Assembly: GCF_023023025.1 (NCBI RefSeq)
Contig: NZ_CP095481.1
Span: 7,267,001 to 7,331,000 of the forward strand
Direction of reading: 5' to 3'
Source: Amycolatopsis sp. WQ 127309
GTDB taxonomy: Bacteria; Actinomycetota; Actinomycetes; Mycobacteriales; Pseudonocardiaceae
DNA: 64,000 nt
Within the stretch, counting starts at the first letter, position 1. Every line of letters starts with the position of its first letter. The translations under genes were made by a program, and so were the position numbers. Positions 15,671-23,759 of this stretch are shown piece by piece. Under the pieces are notes generated by a model, which saw nothing but the letters and a program-made list of their open reading frames with translations, was not told where the DNA came from and made no database searches.

Positions 15671-18097
15671 TCAGTGGAGCCGGACGTCGTGGCGGTGGCA
15701 CGGGCGGCGGGCCGGGGCGGTCTGGGGCCGGGCCGCCGTCAGCCAGATGTCCTGCACCACTTCGCGGCCGTGGCGGGCCAGTACCGTCGTGGCGGCCGGG
15801 CGGTGCCGGCCCGCGGCCGTGATCAGGACGTAGGAGCCCGCTCGCGGGGCCTGCAGCGTGAAGCCCCCGTCGGCTGCCGACGTCGCCCGGGCGGTCTGCC
15901 TGCCGTGCGCGTCGACCAGGGTCAGGGTCGCCTCCGCCAGCGGCGCCCCGGCCGCGTCGTGGACGCGGCCGGTGATCGCGCCGGTGCCCGGGACGGCCGG
16001 CTCGGGGAGCAGGCCCGGCTCGTCGCCGGTGGCGATCTCGTGCAGCAGCCGGCGCAGGTGGATCAGCTCGACCAGGACGGGCTCGTCCGCGGGGGAGCAG
16101 TGCTGCGCGAGGGCGGCCTCCACGAGGCCCAGCAACGCCGTCAGGTCCGCGTCGCCGGGGTCGGCGACGGCCGTCGCGACGTCGGCCAGGGCCCGGGCGG
16201 GTGCGGCCAGGGACCGGTCGCCCGCGCGGCCGCGGCGCAGGACGGCGACCAGCCGGTGGGTGTGCTGCACCAGCGTGGCGGCCAGCGTCAGCCGGTGCCG
16301 GGTGGTGCGGGACCCGCCACCCCACGGCACGGCGGCCACCAGCGGCGCGGCCACGAGCCGCAGCTGGCGCAGGTCGTTGTCCAGGACGCGGACCCGGGCG
16401 TCGAGGTCGAGGACGCCCGCGTGGCCCTCGATCCGGTCCGCCGCGGCGGTCAACAGCTCGGACAGCGTGCGCGCCAGGGCGCGGTGGGTGGTGCGGACGG
16501 TGTCGCGGGTGCTCAGCGGCGTCAGCACCAAGCCGACCCCGACGCCGACGGCCGCGCCGATCGCCGTCTCCTCCAGCCGCAGCACGAGCAGGCCCGTCGA
16601 GAACTCGTTGAGCACGCTGTAGAGCTGGCTGACCATGATCGTGACGAAGAAGATCATGTAGGCGTAGGACAGCCGTTGCAGGTAGAAGCCGCAGAACATG
16701 CTGCCGACGATCACCGCGAGCACCGCCGCCGGGTGCCCGGCCGTCAGGTGCGCGAGCCCGATGCCCGCACCCAGCCCGACCAGGGTGCCCGCCACGCGGT
16801 TGACCGACTTGAGGAACACCTCCGACCGGGTCGCCGTGCCGGTGAACGCGACGAACGCGGCGATCACCGCCCAGTAGTAGCGCTGCTCGGAAAGCAGCCG
16901 CCCGAGCACGATCGCGAGCCCGCCCGCCACGGCCACCTGCACGGCCTGGCGGGTCGTGAAGTCGAGGCGGCGCAACGGGTTCCACGCGCCGCCGCGGGGT
17001 TCGACGTCGCCGGCCGCGGCCGCGGACCCGGGCAGTGCGCCGAGCGCGATCGACACGGCGGGCTCGAAGTCGCCGGTGCCGGCGAAGCCGTCCTGGCCGG
17101 CGCGGCGGACGACGTCGAGGTAGTCGGTGACCGCGACGGCCACCAGCCGGACGGGGGAGCCGCCCGCCTGGGCCAGGAGGGCCTCGGCCGTGCGCCCGGC
17201 GGTGGCGTAGTCGTTGCGGGCGAACAGGTCCAGCAGGTGGGCCGCGCGGGTCACCAGGTCCGGCGCGTCGCCGGGGCCCAGCTGCGCGCAGGCGGTGACG
17301 AGCAGGTCGATCGCGAGCTGCGCGTCCATCGTCGTGCGCCGGATCGACGCCGCCGGGACGGCGCCGGGCAGCACCGGGACCTCGGCCGACCACGCCTCGA
17401 TCATCAGCGCGGACTCGGCGAGCCGGGCCTGCGCCGCGTGGATCCGCCGGGTGAGCCGCTCGTCGGGGCCGTCCTCCAGGAGGGTCGCGCAGAGCCGGAC
17501 GACCGTGCGGGCCCGGGCGCCGAACGCGCGGCGCGTGCGGGCCAGCGTGCGGGAAGGGTTGCCACGCAACACGGTCAGCGACAGCAGCAGCACCCAGACG
17601 GTCGCGATCACGACGGCGAGGAGCATGGCGGGCAACCCGTCGAGCGTCGCGTGCAGGAACGCGGCGAAGAAGTAGCCCATCCAGACCATGAAGCCGTAGA
17701 AGAAGAACGGCACGCCGAACCGCCGGACGAACACAGCGGTGAACATCACGACGACGAACACCGCGAGCATGAGGTCGGTGTGCGGCGCGACCGCGATCCC
17801 GAGCGCCATCCCGAGCCCCATCGCCACCGGGAACAGCGCGGCGGTGCGGACCTTCGGCCACACCCCGGTGCCGCTCAGGGCCATCGAGCCCATCATCGCG
17901 GTGATGGCGCCGAGCAGGACCGCGACCAGGGTGGCCTGCGGCGCGGCCCCGGTCAGCGTCGCGAAGACGTACTCGACGGCCAGCCCGGTCGTCATGGCGA
18001 CGGCCGCCGAGACCGCGCTCCACAACCGGGTCAGCCCCGGGTCCGAGCCCCTCGCCTTGTCCCTGATCCGGTGCATCGCCGTCGACGCGCGTCCCAT
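15671..18097 (-). CDS. FUSC-family transporter with C-terminal carboxypeptidase-regulatory-like domain
   Basis: An 808-residue membrane protein. It has two sets of hydrophobic helices (about residues 25-180 and 380-520), typical of the FUSC/aromatic-acid exporter family (YccS/AaeB-like), each followed by a soluble helical region. After about residue 690 comes an extra domain: GAITGRVHDAAGAPLAEATL, then VDAHGRQTARATSAADGGFT and LQAPRAGSYVLI, which is the beta-sandwich pattern of carboxypeptidase-regulatory-like domains that usually bind proteins or sugars. The fusion is uncommon. The start ATG at 18097 faces a MarR gene across a perfect 13-bp palindrome pair, so it is probably a MarR-controlled efflux system, perhaps for phenolic compounds. 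Confidence 0.83.
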   Translation of the reverse strand: MGRASTAMHRIRDKARGSDPGLTRLWSAVSAAVAMTTGLAVEYVFATLTGAAPQATLVAVLLGAITAMMGSMALSGTGVWPKVRTAALFPVAMGLGMALGIAVAPHTDLMLAVFVVVMFTAVFVRRFGVPFFFYGFMVWMGYFFAAFLHATLDGLPAMLLAVVIATVWVLLLSLTVLRGNPSRTLARTRRAFGARARTVVRLCATLLEDGPDERLTRRIHAAQARLAESALMIEAWSAEVPVLPGAVPAASIRRTTMDAQLAIDLLVTACAQLGPGDAPDLVTRAAHLLDLFARNDYATAGRTAEALLAQAGGSPVRLVAVAVTDYLDVVRRAGQDGFAGTGDFEPAVSIALGALPGSAAAAGDVEPRGGAWNPLRRLDFTTRQAVQVAVAGGLAIVLGRLLSEQRYYWAVIAAFVAFTGTATRSEVFLKSVNRVAGTLVGLGAGIGLAHLTAGHPAAVLAVIVGSMFCGFYLQRLSYAYMIFFVTIMVSQLYSVLNEFSTGLLVLRLEETAIGAAVGVGVGLVLTPLSTRDTVRTTHRALARTLSELLTAAADRIEGHAGVLDLDARVRVLDNDLRQLRLVAAPLVAAVPWGGGSRTTRHRLTLAATLVQHTHRLVAVLRRGRAGDRSLAAPARALADVATAVADPGDADLTALLGLVEAALAQHCSPADEPVLVELIHLRRLLHEIATGDEPGLLPEPAVPGTGAITGRVHDAAGAPLAEATLTLVDAHGRQTARATSAADGGFTLQAPRAGSYVLITAAGRHRPAATTVLARHGREVVQDIWLTAARPQTAPARRPCHRHDVRLH

Positions 18098-18127
18098 TCG
18101 AGTGATTTCTCCTACCCCCGGTCGCGG

Positions 18128-18169
18128 ATATCGGTATCATGCCGATAATTACCGGTATGATACCGATAT
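18128..18169. promoter_or_regulatory. Perfect 13-bp inverted repeat, likely MarR operator
   Basis: ATATCGGTATCAT (18128-18140) and ATGATACCGATAT (18157-18169) are perfect mirror images with a 16-bp AT-rich centre that holds further partial copies (CCGATAATTACCGG). It sits in the divergent promoter region between the FUSC transporter and the MarR gene. Confidence 0.75.
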
Positions 18170-18210
18170 GCCTTGCGGCCGGGCAATCGGCCGGAAGGTA
18201 GGTTCACGTG

Positions 18211-18660
18211 ATGGACGCGCTCGACCTCATCGAGGCCCACACCGCGGTCATGGTGCGCAACTTCGAGCTGCTCAGCCGCCGCACCGACATCTACGACGAG
18301 CTCGACCGCGCGGGCTACCTCCTGCTGCGCACGCTCGAAGTGACCGGGCCGGCCGACATCACCACGCTGGCGACGCGGCTCGGCCTGGACCCGTCCACGG
18401 TGGGCCGCCAGGTGGCGGCGATGACGGCGGCCGGCCTGGTCGAGCGGACCCCGGCCCCGGCGGACCGCCGCCGCGGCATCGTCGTGGCGACCGCGGAGGG
18501 GCGGCTGCGCGCCCGCCGCGTCCACGACCGCCGCCGCGACAACCTGGCCGTGATGTTCGACGGCGCGCCGGAGGACGAGCTGCGGGTGATCGGGGAGTCG
18601 TTCGCCCGCTACAACCAGGCCGTCGCCCGCCACTACGACGTGAGCCTGCTGCCGGACTGA
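18211..18660 (+). CDS. MarR-family transcriptional regulator
   Basis: A 149-residue winged-helix protein: DITTLATRLGLDPSTVGRQV is the recognition HTH, followed by AAMTAAGLVERTPAPADRRR, the wing with the conserved Asp-Arg-Arg motif of the MarR family. Start is the ATG at 18211; a GTG immediately before it (18208) is also possible, with GGAAGG upstream at 18192. It is divergent from the FUSC-type exporter and almost certainly regulates it through 18128-18169; such pairs usually respond to phenolic ligands. Confidence 0.9.
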   Translation: MDALDLIEAHTAVMVRNFELLSRRTDIYDELDRAGYLLLRTLEVTGPADITTLATRLGLDPSTVGRQVAAMTAAGLVERTPAPADRRRGIVVATAEGRLRARRVHDRRRDNLAVMFDGAPEDELRVIGESFARYNQAVARHYDVSLLPD

Positions 18661-18667
18661 GCCCGGG

Positions 18668-19285
18668 TCAGCGGCGGACCAGCTCCCGCCCGAGGTCGGC
18701 GCGGAGGTGGACCTCGACGAACACCCGCAGGTAGCGATCGGCCGCCAGCCGGTCGAAGGCGTCCACCAGGGCCTGGTCCGGTGTGGTGGTCAGGTGGACG
18801 ATCCGCCAGAGGTTGAGCGGGGCGTCCTCGGGGCCGGCCACGGAGTGCTCGACGTGGAAGAGCGGCTGGCCGGTACCGGCGGTGAAGACCCGGCCGTCCG
18901 GGGCCTCGAACCGCTCGGCGCCGAGGAAGAACGCGCGCCGGTGCTCGTGGTCGAGGCGCACGTGCTCGATGATCGTCGCGTAGTGCTCCGGGTCGGCCCA
19001 CAGGCGCTGGTCGGACACCCTGGTGAAGTCCTCGAACCGGCCGTGGCGCACGCTCGGGAACTTCTCGGCGCTGCCCGGCCGCACCACGGTCGGGATGTAC
19101 TTGTCCGGCGCGGCGGCCTTGCGCGTCTCCATGTCCCACAGCTGCGCGCCGGTGTAGGCGAACGGCGGCCGGACGTCGTAGCGCTCGCGCAGCACGTCGT
19201 TCACCGGCACCGCCGGCAGTTCCACCGGCGTGGTGCCCGGCGCGGCCCACGCCTGCTCGAAGACGGCTTCGTGGTCGAGGGTCAT
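18668..19285 (-). CDS. Uncharacterised protein coupled to ABM-hydrolase fusion
   Basis: A 205-residue soluble protein I do not recognise. Distinct features are FAYTGAQLWDMETRKAAAPD, then YIPTVVRPGSAEKFPSVRHG and a C-terminal half with LRLDHEHRRAFFLGAERFEA-like strands and HVEHSVAGPEDAPLNLWRIV. No signal peptide or membrane segment. The ATG at 19285 overlaps the TGA of the hydrolase (ATGA), so the two are translationally coupled and likely act in one pathway, possibly degradation or modification of a small organic molecule. Its stop is 8 bases from the convergent MarR gene. Confidence 0.75.
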   Translation of the reverse strand: MTLDHEAVFEQAWAAPGTTPVELPAVPVNDVLRERYDVRPPFAYTGAQLWDMETRKAAAPDKYIPTVVRPGSAEKFPSVRHGRFEDFTRVSDQRLWADPEHYATIIEHVRLDHEHRRAFFLGAERFEAPDGRVFTAGTGQPLFHVEHSVAGPEDAPLNLWRIVHLTTTPDQALVDAFDRLAADRYLRVFVEVHLRADLGRELVRR

Positions 19286-20442
19286 GCCTGCTCCTTGTTC
19301 GTGACGGTCTCGTGGATCCAGCCGGTGACGGTGGCCCAGACCGGGTGGCCCGGGTGGACGACGTCGAAGTGGGTGCCGCCCTCGACCTCGACGTAGCGGC
19401 CGGTGACTTTCTCGGCGTAGCGGCGGCTCCACTCGGCGGGCACGGCCTCGTCGGCGGTGCCGTGGACGGCGAGCACCGGCACGCCGGCGTCGGGCAGCGC
19501 GAGCGGCGACGTCCAGGCGTAGCGCTCGGGCCGTTCGGCGACGTGGCCGCCCAGCAGGAGCCGCACGATCCCGTCGCCGGCGGCCGCCGCGACCGCGGGC
19601 CAGGCTTCGGGCCAGGCCGGCTCGGGCGCGTCCTTCGGTGGCTCGGCGGCCGGATCGGCGAGGTCCGCGCCGAAGGCGGTGGCGTCGGCGGTCTCGAGGT
19701 CGAGCGCGCCGGCCAGCGTGACCAGGCCGGCCGGGACGATCTTCGGCCCGGCGCCGGGGGCCTCCGGCGGGAGCACGCCGCGGTGCGCGGCCCACGTCGC
19801 CAGGTGCCCGCCCGCGGAGTGCCCGAGCAGCACGACGCGGCCGGTGTCGAGCGCCGGGTCCAGGCCGTCGAGCGCGTCGACGGCGGCGGCGACGTCGAGG
19901 AAGGTGCCGGGCCAGCCGCCGCCGGCCTCGCCGATCCGCCGGTACTCGATGTTCCAGACGGCGTACCCGCGGCCGACGAGGTCGTCGACGACGCCGGTCA
20001 TCTGCCGGCGGTCCCACATGGCCGACCAGTAGCCGCCGTGGACGACGACCACGACCGGGAACGGGCCGTCGCCCTCGGGCCGGTACAGCTCGCCGACCTG
20101 CGAGGGTTCGGGTCCGTAGGCGACGGTGCGGACCCGGCGCGGCCCGTCCTCGGCGTCGTCGTAACGCGCGCCGCGTTCGGCGCCGACCAGGGTGCCGATC
20201 GTGGCGAAGAAGGCGCCGATCGCGGGCCGGTTCGCACCCTTGGCCTTCGACTCGTCCCAGGCGGCGTCGTCGGCCCACTCGACGAAGTCGAGCCACGTGC
20301 TCTCGTCGAGGCGCACCAGCCGGGCCGCCAGGAACCCGCGCCGGTCGTCGCGGAACGCCGCCACCATGCCGGGGCGCGCGTCCAGCATCGCCTGCGTCTT
20401 CTCGGGGGCCACCGTGAAGGTGGTCATCTCGATGACCGACAT
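19282..20442 (-). CDS. ABM-domain / alpha-beta hydrolase fusion
   Basis: A 386-residue protein. Residues 1-100 resemble an antibiotic-biosynthesis-monooxygenase-like ferredoxin fold (MSVIEMTTFTVAPEKTQAML then ARLVRLDESTWLDFVEWADD). Residues about 115-380 are an alpha/beta hydrolase with oxyanion motif VVVVHGGYW, nucleophile elbow GHSAGG and C-terminal acid/base segments VLAVHGTADEAVP and GGTHFDVV. HGG plus GXSXG points to the esterase/hormone-sensitive-lipase side. The ATG at 20442 follows AGGAGC on the minus strand; ATGs at 20445 and 20496 are alternatives, the last without a ribosome site. It is the first gene of a two-gene operon. Confidence 0.82.
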   Translation of the reverse strand: MSVIEMTTFTVAPEKTQAMLDARPGMVAAFRDDRRGFLAARLVRLDESTWLDFVEWADDAAWDESKAKGANRPAIGAFFATIGTLVGAERGARYDDAEDGPRRVRTVAYGPEPSQVGELYRPEGDGPFPVVVVVHGGYWSAMWDRRQMTGVVDDLVGRGYAVWNIEYRRIGEAGGGWPGTFLDVAAAVDALDGLDPALDTGRVVLLGHSAGGHLATWAAHRGVLPPEAPGAGPKIVPAGLVTLAGALDLETADATAFGADLADPAAEPPKDAPEPAWPEAWPAVAAAAGDGIVRLLLGGHVAERPERYAWTSPLALPDAGVPVLAVHGTADEAVPAEWSRRYAEKVTGRYVEVEGGTHFDVVHPGHPVWATVTGWIHETVTNKEQA

Positions 20443-20509
20443 CATCAGCTCCTCATGCCTCGGTCCGGCCAGATAGATCGGAACCTTGATAGTCATGAAA
20501 AGTGACTAA

Positions 20510-20731
20510 GTGTCGGATGTATTCCCGCTCGGGGGCGATCGGTGCGACACCGCCGACCCGACCGGCAGGCTGCGCCTGGCCGGCCGTGTCGTCGACGAGG
20601 GCCGGCCGCTGTGGCGAGCCGCGCAACGGTTCCAGGTGCCGGTCTCCACCGCCGGCCGACGGGCCGGCCGCTACCGCAGCGGCCAGGAAGCCGCGGCCGC
20701 GGCCGACCTCGTCCCACGCGGTGCGCTCGGG
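20510..20731 (+). pseudogene. Remnant of an IS481-type transposase N terminus
   Basis: In the frame starting at 20510, the segment PTGRLRLAGRVVDEGRPLWR followed by AAQRFQVPVSTAGRRAGRYR resembles the N-terminal helix-turn-helix of IS481-family transposases (TGRLRLA...RRAAERFQVS..TA.RW..RYR, from memory of the family). No DDE catalytic domain follows: the frame runs into the 3' end of the desaturase on the other strand. It is therefore a short, non-functional scrap that fills most of the gap between the hydrolase and the desaturase. No terminal repeats are visible. Confidence 0.5.
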
Positions 20732-22015
20732 TTAGGCGGCGCGCTCCACCTCGTCGCCCGGGTACGGCCCCGGCTTCGGGCGGGGCTTGCCGCCCGGGAA
20801 GGCGAGCCGCAGGATCGTGCGGTGCACCGTGCCGAGCTGGCGGGAGAACGGCCCGGTGTTGTACGGCAGGCCGTAGCGCCGGCAGATCTCGCGGACCTGC
20901 GGGGCGATCTCGGCGTAGCGGCTGCTGGGCATGTCCGGAAACAGGTGGTGCTCGACCTGGTACCCGAGGTTCCCGCTCATCAGGTGGAACAGCGGGGAGC
21001 CGGTGATGTTCGCCGCGCCGACGAGCTGCCGGACGTACCAGCCGCCGCGGGTCTCGTCGCGGACCTCGTCCTGGCCGAACGTGTAGGTCTGGTCCGGGAA
21101 GTGGCCGCAGAAGATGATCGAGTGCGCCCACAGGTTGCGGATGATGTTGGCCGTGAAGTTCGCCCAGAACGTCGCGGCGAACGTGCCGCCGCCTTCCGCG
21201 CGGATCGCCTCGAGCTGGGCGCGCACCGCGCCCTTGCGGCGCCGGCCACCGGCCCGGTCCGCCAGGACCCGCAGCCGGGAGCGGGGTTCGGGTCGCGCGA
21301 GCCGCCCCACGGCTGTCGCGGCGAGGGCGCTCACGAGCGGCCAGCCGACGTAGTCCTTCAGGATCTGGTCGCGGGCCTTGCCGGAGATGCCCTTGATGTC
21401 GTGCCACACGTCCTTCATCGGCTTCTCGCCGGAGCGGATGGCTTCGACGTCGAGGTCGTGGAGTGCGACACCCCACTCGAAGAAAGCCATCAGCAGCAGG
21501 TTGTACAGCGGCTGCGCCAGGTACGCCGGGTGCCACTTCTGGTGCGGGTCGATGCGCATGATCTCGTACCCGAGATCTTTGTCCTTGCCGCGGATGTTGG
21601 TGTAGGTGTGGTGGACGAAGTTGTGGGAGTGCTTCCACGCCGCCGCCGTCGAGGCGGTGTCCCAGTCCCAGGTGGACGAATGGATGTAGGGGTCGTTCAT
21701 CCAGTCCCACTGGCCGTGCAGGACGTTGTGCCCGATCTCCATGTTCTCCAGGATCTTCGCGACGGCCAGGCAACCGGTGCCCGCCAGCCACGCCGGCTTG
21801 GACCGGGAGCCGAGCAGCAGCGCCCGGCCGGCCACCGCGATCTGGCGGTGCAGCTTGATGACGCCCTTGATGTAGCGGCGGTCGCGCTCGCCCAGATCAC
21901 CGCGGACCTGGTCGTGGATGGCGTCGAACTCGCGGGCGAGTTCGTCGAGCTGGTGCGCGCTCAGGTGCGCGAACGGGTGGGCGACTTCCGGGGACTGAGC
22001 CGTCTGCGTGGACAT
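20732..22015 (-). CDS. Membrane fatty acyl-CoA desaturase (DesA3-like)
   Basis: A 427-residue di-iron desaturase with the three histidine boxes: HNVLHGQ (about residue 95), HSHNFVHH (about 129) and QVEHHLFP (about 358). Hydrophobic segments lie between them. It inserts a double bond into a saturated fatty acyl chain using electrons from the reductase encoded just upstream (22047-23144), 31 bp away. The reductase-desaturase gene order matches the mycobacterial Rv3230c-desA3 pair, a stearoyl-CoA delta-9 system. Start ATG at 22015 follows GAGAGGAA. Confidence 0.9.
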   Translation of the reverse strand: MSTQTAQSPEVAHPFAHLSAHQLDELAREFDAIHDQVRGDLGERDRRYIKGVIKLHRQIAVAGRALLLGSRSKPAWLAGTGCLAVAKILENMEIGHNVLHGQWDWMNDPYIHSSTWDWDTASTAAAWKHSHNFVHHTYTNIRGKDKDLGYEIMRIDPHQKWHPAYLAQPLYNLLLMAFFEWGVALHDLDVEAIRSGEKPMKDVWHDIKGISGKARDQILKDYVGWPLVSALAATAVGRLARPEPRSRLRVLADRAGGRRRKGAVRAQLEAIRAEGGGTFAATFWANFTANIIRNLWAHSIIFCGHFPDQTYTFGQDEVRDETRGGWYVRQLVGAANITGSPLFHLMSGNLGYQVEHHLFPDMPSSRYAEIAPQVREICRRYGLPYNTGPFSRQLGTVHRTILRLAFPGGKPRPKPGPYPGDEVERAA

Positions 22016-22046
22016 GAGTTCCTCTCTCCGCTCAGAGTTCGGCCGT

Positions 22047-23144
22047 TCAGAGTTCGACCGTGACCGGGCCTTCGGCGCCGTTCACGCAGGTCCGCACGAT
22101 CTCGTTGGTCAGCTGGCTGACGACGTTGGTGCGCAGGTCGCGGATCCGGCCGTCCCGGATCGGCAGCACGCAGGTGTGGCAGACCCCGACCCGGCACCCG
22201 AAGGGCATGTCGACGCCCGCGTTCTCGCCCGCGACCAGGATCGGCGTGCCGGGCGGGCAGTCCGCGTCGACGTTGCGGTGCGCGAACCGCACGGTGCCGC
22301 CCGCGCCGTCGGCGGCGTCGCCCCCGACGATCGGCTGGAACCGTTCGTGGTGCAGCCGTTCGACGTCGCCGTGGCTCTTCCAGTGCGCCTGCAGCGCGTC
22401 GAGCAGCTCGCCGGGTCCGCAGGCGTAGGTGTCGCGGTCGCGCCAGTCCGGGCACAGGGCGTCCAGGTCGGCGGGGGAGAACCGGCCGTCGCGGCTGGTG
22501 ATGCGCAGCTCCAGGCGAAAGCCCTCGTGCTGCTTTTCCAGCCCCGCCAGCTCGTCGCCGAAGGTGACGCCGTCGGTCTCGCGCGCCGAGTGCACGTGGA
22601 CGACGTCGCGCAGGCCGGGACCCGGGCCCAGGTGACGCAGCATGCTCATCACCGGCGTGATGCCACTGCCCGCCGTGACGAACAGCAGGCCGCGGTCGAG
22701 CCGGTCCGGCAGGGTGAACGCCCCTTCGACCTCGCCGAGCCGCACGACCTCGCCGGGCCGGGCCCGCTCGACCAGGTACGGCGAGACGACCCCGCCGTCG
22801 ACCTTCTTGGGGGTGACCGAGATGAGCCCGTCCGCGCGGTCCGGGCTCGACGTCAGCGAGTACGCGCGCCAGTGGTGGACGCCGTCGATGACCACGCCCA
22901 GCCGGACGTACTGCCCGGGCCGGTGCCCGACCCAGTCGAACCCCGGCCGGATCAGCACGGTGGCGGCGTCACCCCGTTCGGGGACGACGCGCTCGACGCG
23001 GCCGCGCAGCTCGCGGGTCGACCAGAGGGGGTTGATCAGCTCGAGGTAGTCGTCCGCCCGCAACGGGGTGAACAGCCAGCGCACGGCACGCAAGGCGCGG
23101 CGCCGCAACGGCGACGCCGGGGGCCGCATTCCCACTTCGGCCAT
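22047..23144 (-). CDS. Ferredoxin reductase with C-terminal 2Fe-2S domain, electron donor to the desaturase
   Basis: A 365-residue protein of three parts: an FAD-binding barrel (about 40-140, with RAYSLTSSPDRADG), an NAD(P)H-binding domain (about 145-265, LLFVTAGSGITPVMSMLRHL and YACGPGELLDAL), and a plant-type 2Fe-2S ferredoxin domain (about 280-365) with the cysteines in CRVGVCHTC and a later C in RTCVNG. It passes electrons from NAD(P)H to the desaturase downstream. The frame is open further upstream, but the ATG at 23144 begins the conserved N terminus. A 24-bp palindrome lies at 23212-23235. Confidence 0.9.
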   Translation of the reverse strand: MAEVGMRPPASPLRRRALRAVRWLFTPLRADDYLELINPLWSTRELRGRVERVVPERGDAATVLIRPGFDWVGHRPGQYVRLGVVIDGVHHWRAYSLTSSPDRADGLISVTPKKVDGGVVSPYLVERARPGEVVRLGEVEGAFTLPDRLDRGLLFVTAGSGITPVMSMLRHLGPGPGLRDVVHVHSARETDGVTFGDELAGLEKQHEGFRLELRITSRDGRFSPADLDALCPDWRDRDTYACGPGELLDALQAHWKSHGDVERLHHERFQPIVGGDAADGAGGTVRFAHRNVDADCPPGTPILVAGENAGVDMPFGCRVGVCHTCVLPIRDGRIRDLRTNVVSQLTNEIVRTCVNGAEGPVTVEL

Positions 23145-23211
23145 CAGGCACCGCCCCGCTCGCGGCCGGCGGTCACGACCTCGTGGGACCAGGTGGTGGC
23201 GATCATGCTGA

Positions 23212-23235
23212 TTGAGTGTACAGGCGTGCACTCAA
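23212..23235. promoter_or_regulatory. 24-bp palindrome upstream of reductase-desaturase operon
   Basis: TTGAGTGTAC (23212-23221) and GTGCACTCAA (23226-23235) are inverted arms with one mismatch around AGGC. It looks like a TetR-type operator; the regulator is not adjacent, so it would act in trans (inference). It lies between the reductase start and the 3' end of the PPOX-type gene. Confidence 0.65.
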
Positions 23236-23254
23236 CTCGCAGCCTGAGTGGCGA

Positions 23255-23677
23255 TCAGTACGTGTAGCGGCGCACGGACTCCGGGTGGATCACCAGGCGA
23301 AGCTGATCGACGGCGAGGATTCCGGCGAGGTCCGCGGCACGGGCCGGGTCTTCGAGGTCCCAGTAGCGGCCGGCCAGGCGGCGGGCCAGGTCGTGGGCGC
23401 CGCCGGGTTCCAGCGTGGTGCGCCCGGCGACCGAAACCCACCGCTCGCGTTCACCCACCGGCGCGGCGACGACGATCGAGGCGCGCGGGTCGCGGCCCAG
23501 CCGCCGCACCTTGAGCGCGTCCGGTTCGGTGAACAGCTGGAGCGTGCCGTCGGGAGCGGCCTCGAACCACACCGGCCGGGGCTGCGGCGGAACCGGGCCC
23601 GCGGCCACGGTCAGGAAGCCGTGCAGGGGGCGGCGGAGGAACTCGAGGTCTTCGGCGGTCAGGGCGTCGGTGCTCAT
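23255..23677 (-). CDS. Pyridoxamine-5'-phosphate-oxidase-fold (PPOX) protein
   Basis: A 140-residue split-barrel flavin-binding protein: PLHGFLTVAAG opens the fold, PRPVWFEAAPDGTLQLFTEP and DALKVRRLGRDPRASIVV form the strands and the short cofactor-contact helix, followed by RWVSVAGRTTLEP. Such proteins bind FMN or F420 and act as small reductases; the exact cofactor cannot be read here. It is divergent from the AraC regulator at 23760, which may control it. Confidence 0.85.
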   Translation of the reverse strand: MSTDALTAEDLEFLRRPLHGFLTVAAGPVPPQPRPVWFEAAPDGTLQLFTEPDALKVRRLGRDPRASIVVAAPVGERERWVSVAGRTTLEPGGAHDLARRLAGRYWDLEDPARAADLAGILAVDQLRLVIHPESVRRYTY

Positions 23678-23759
23678 GACGCCGATTCAACCCGGCCGGC
23701 TCGGACAATCCCATAGGTGAAAGCCCGGATGGCCTGTCCATTCGTCTAACCTCGGCCGG

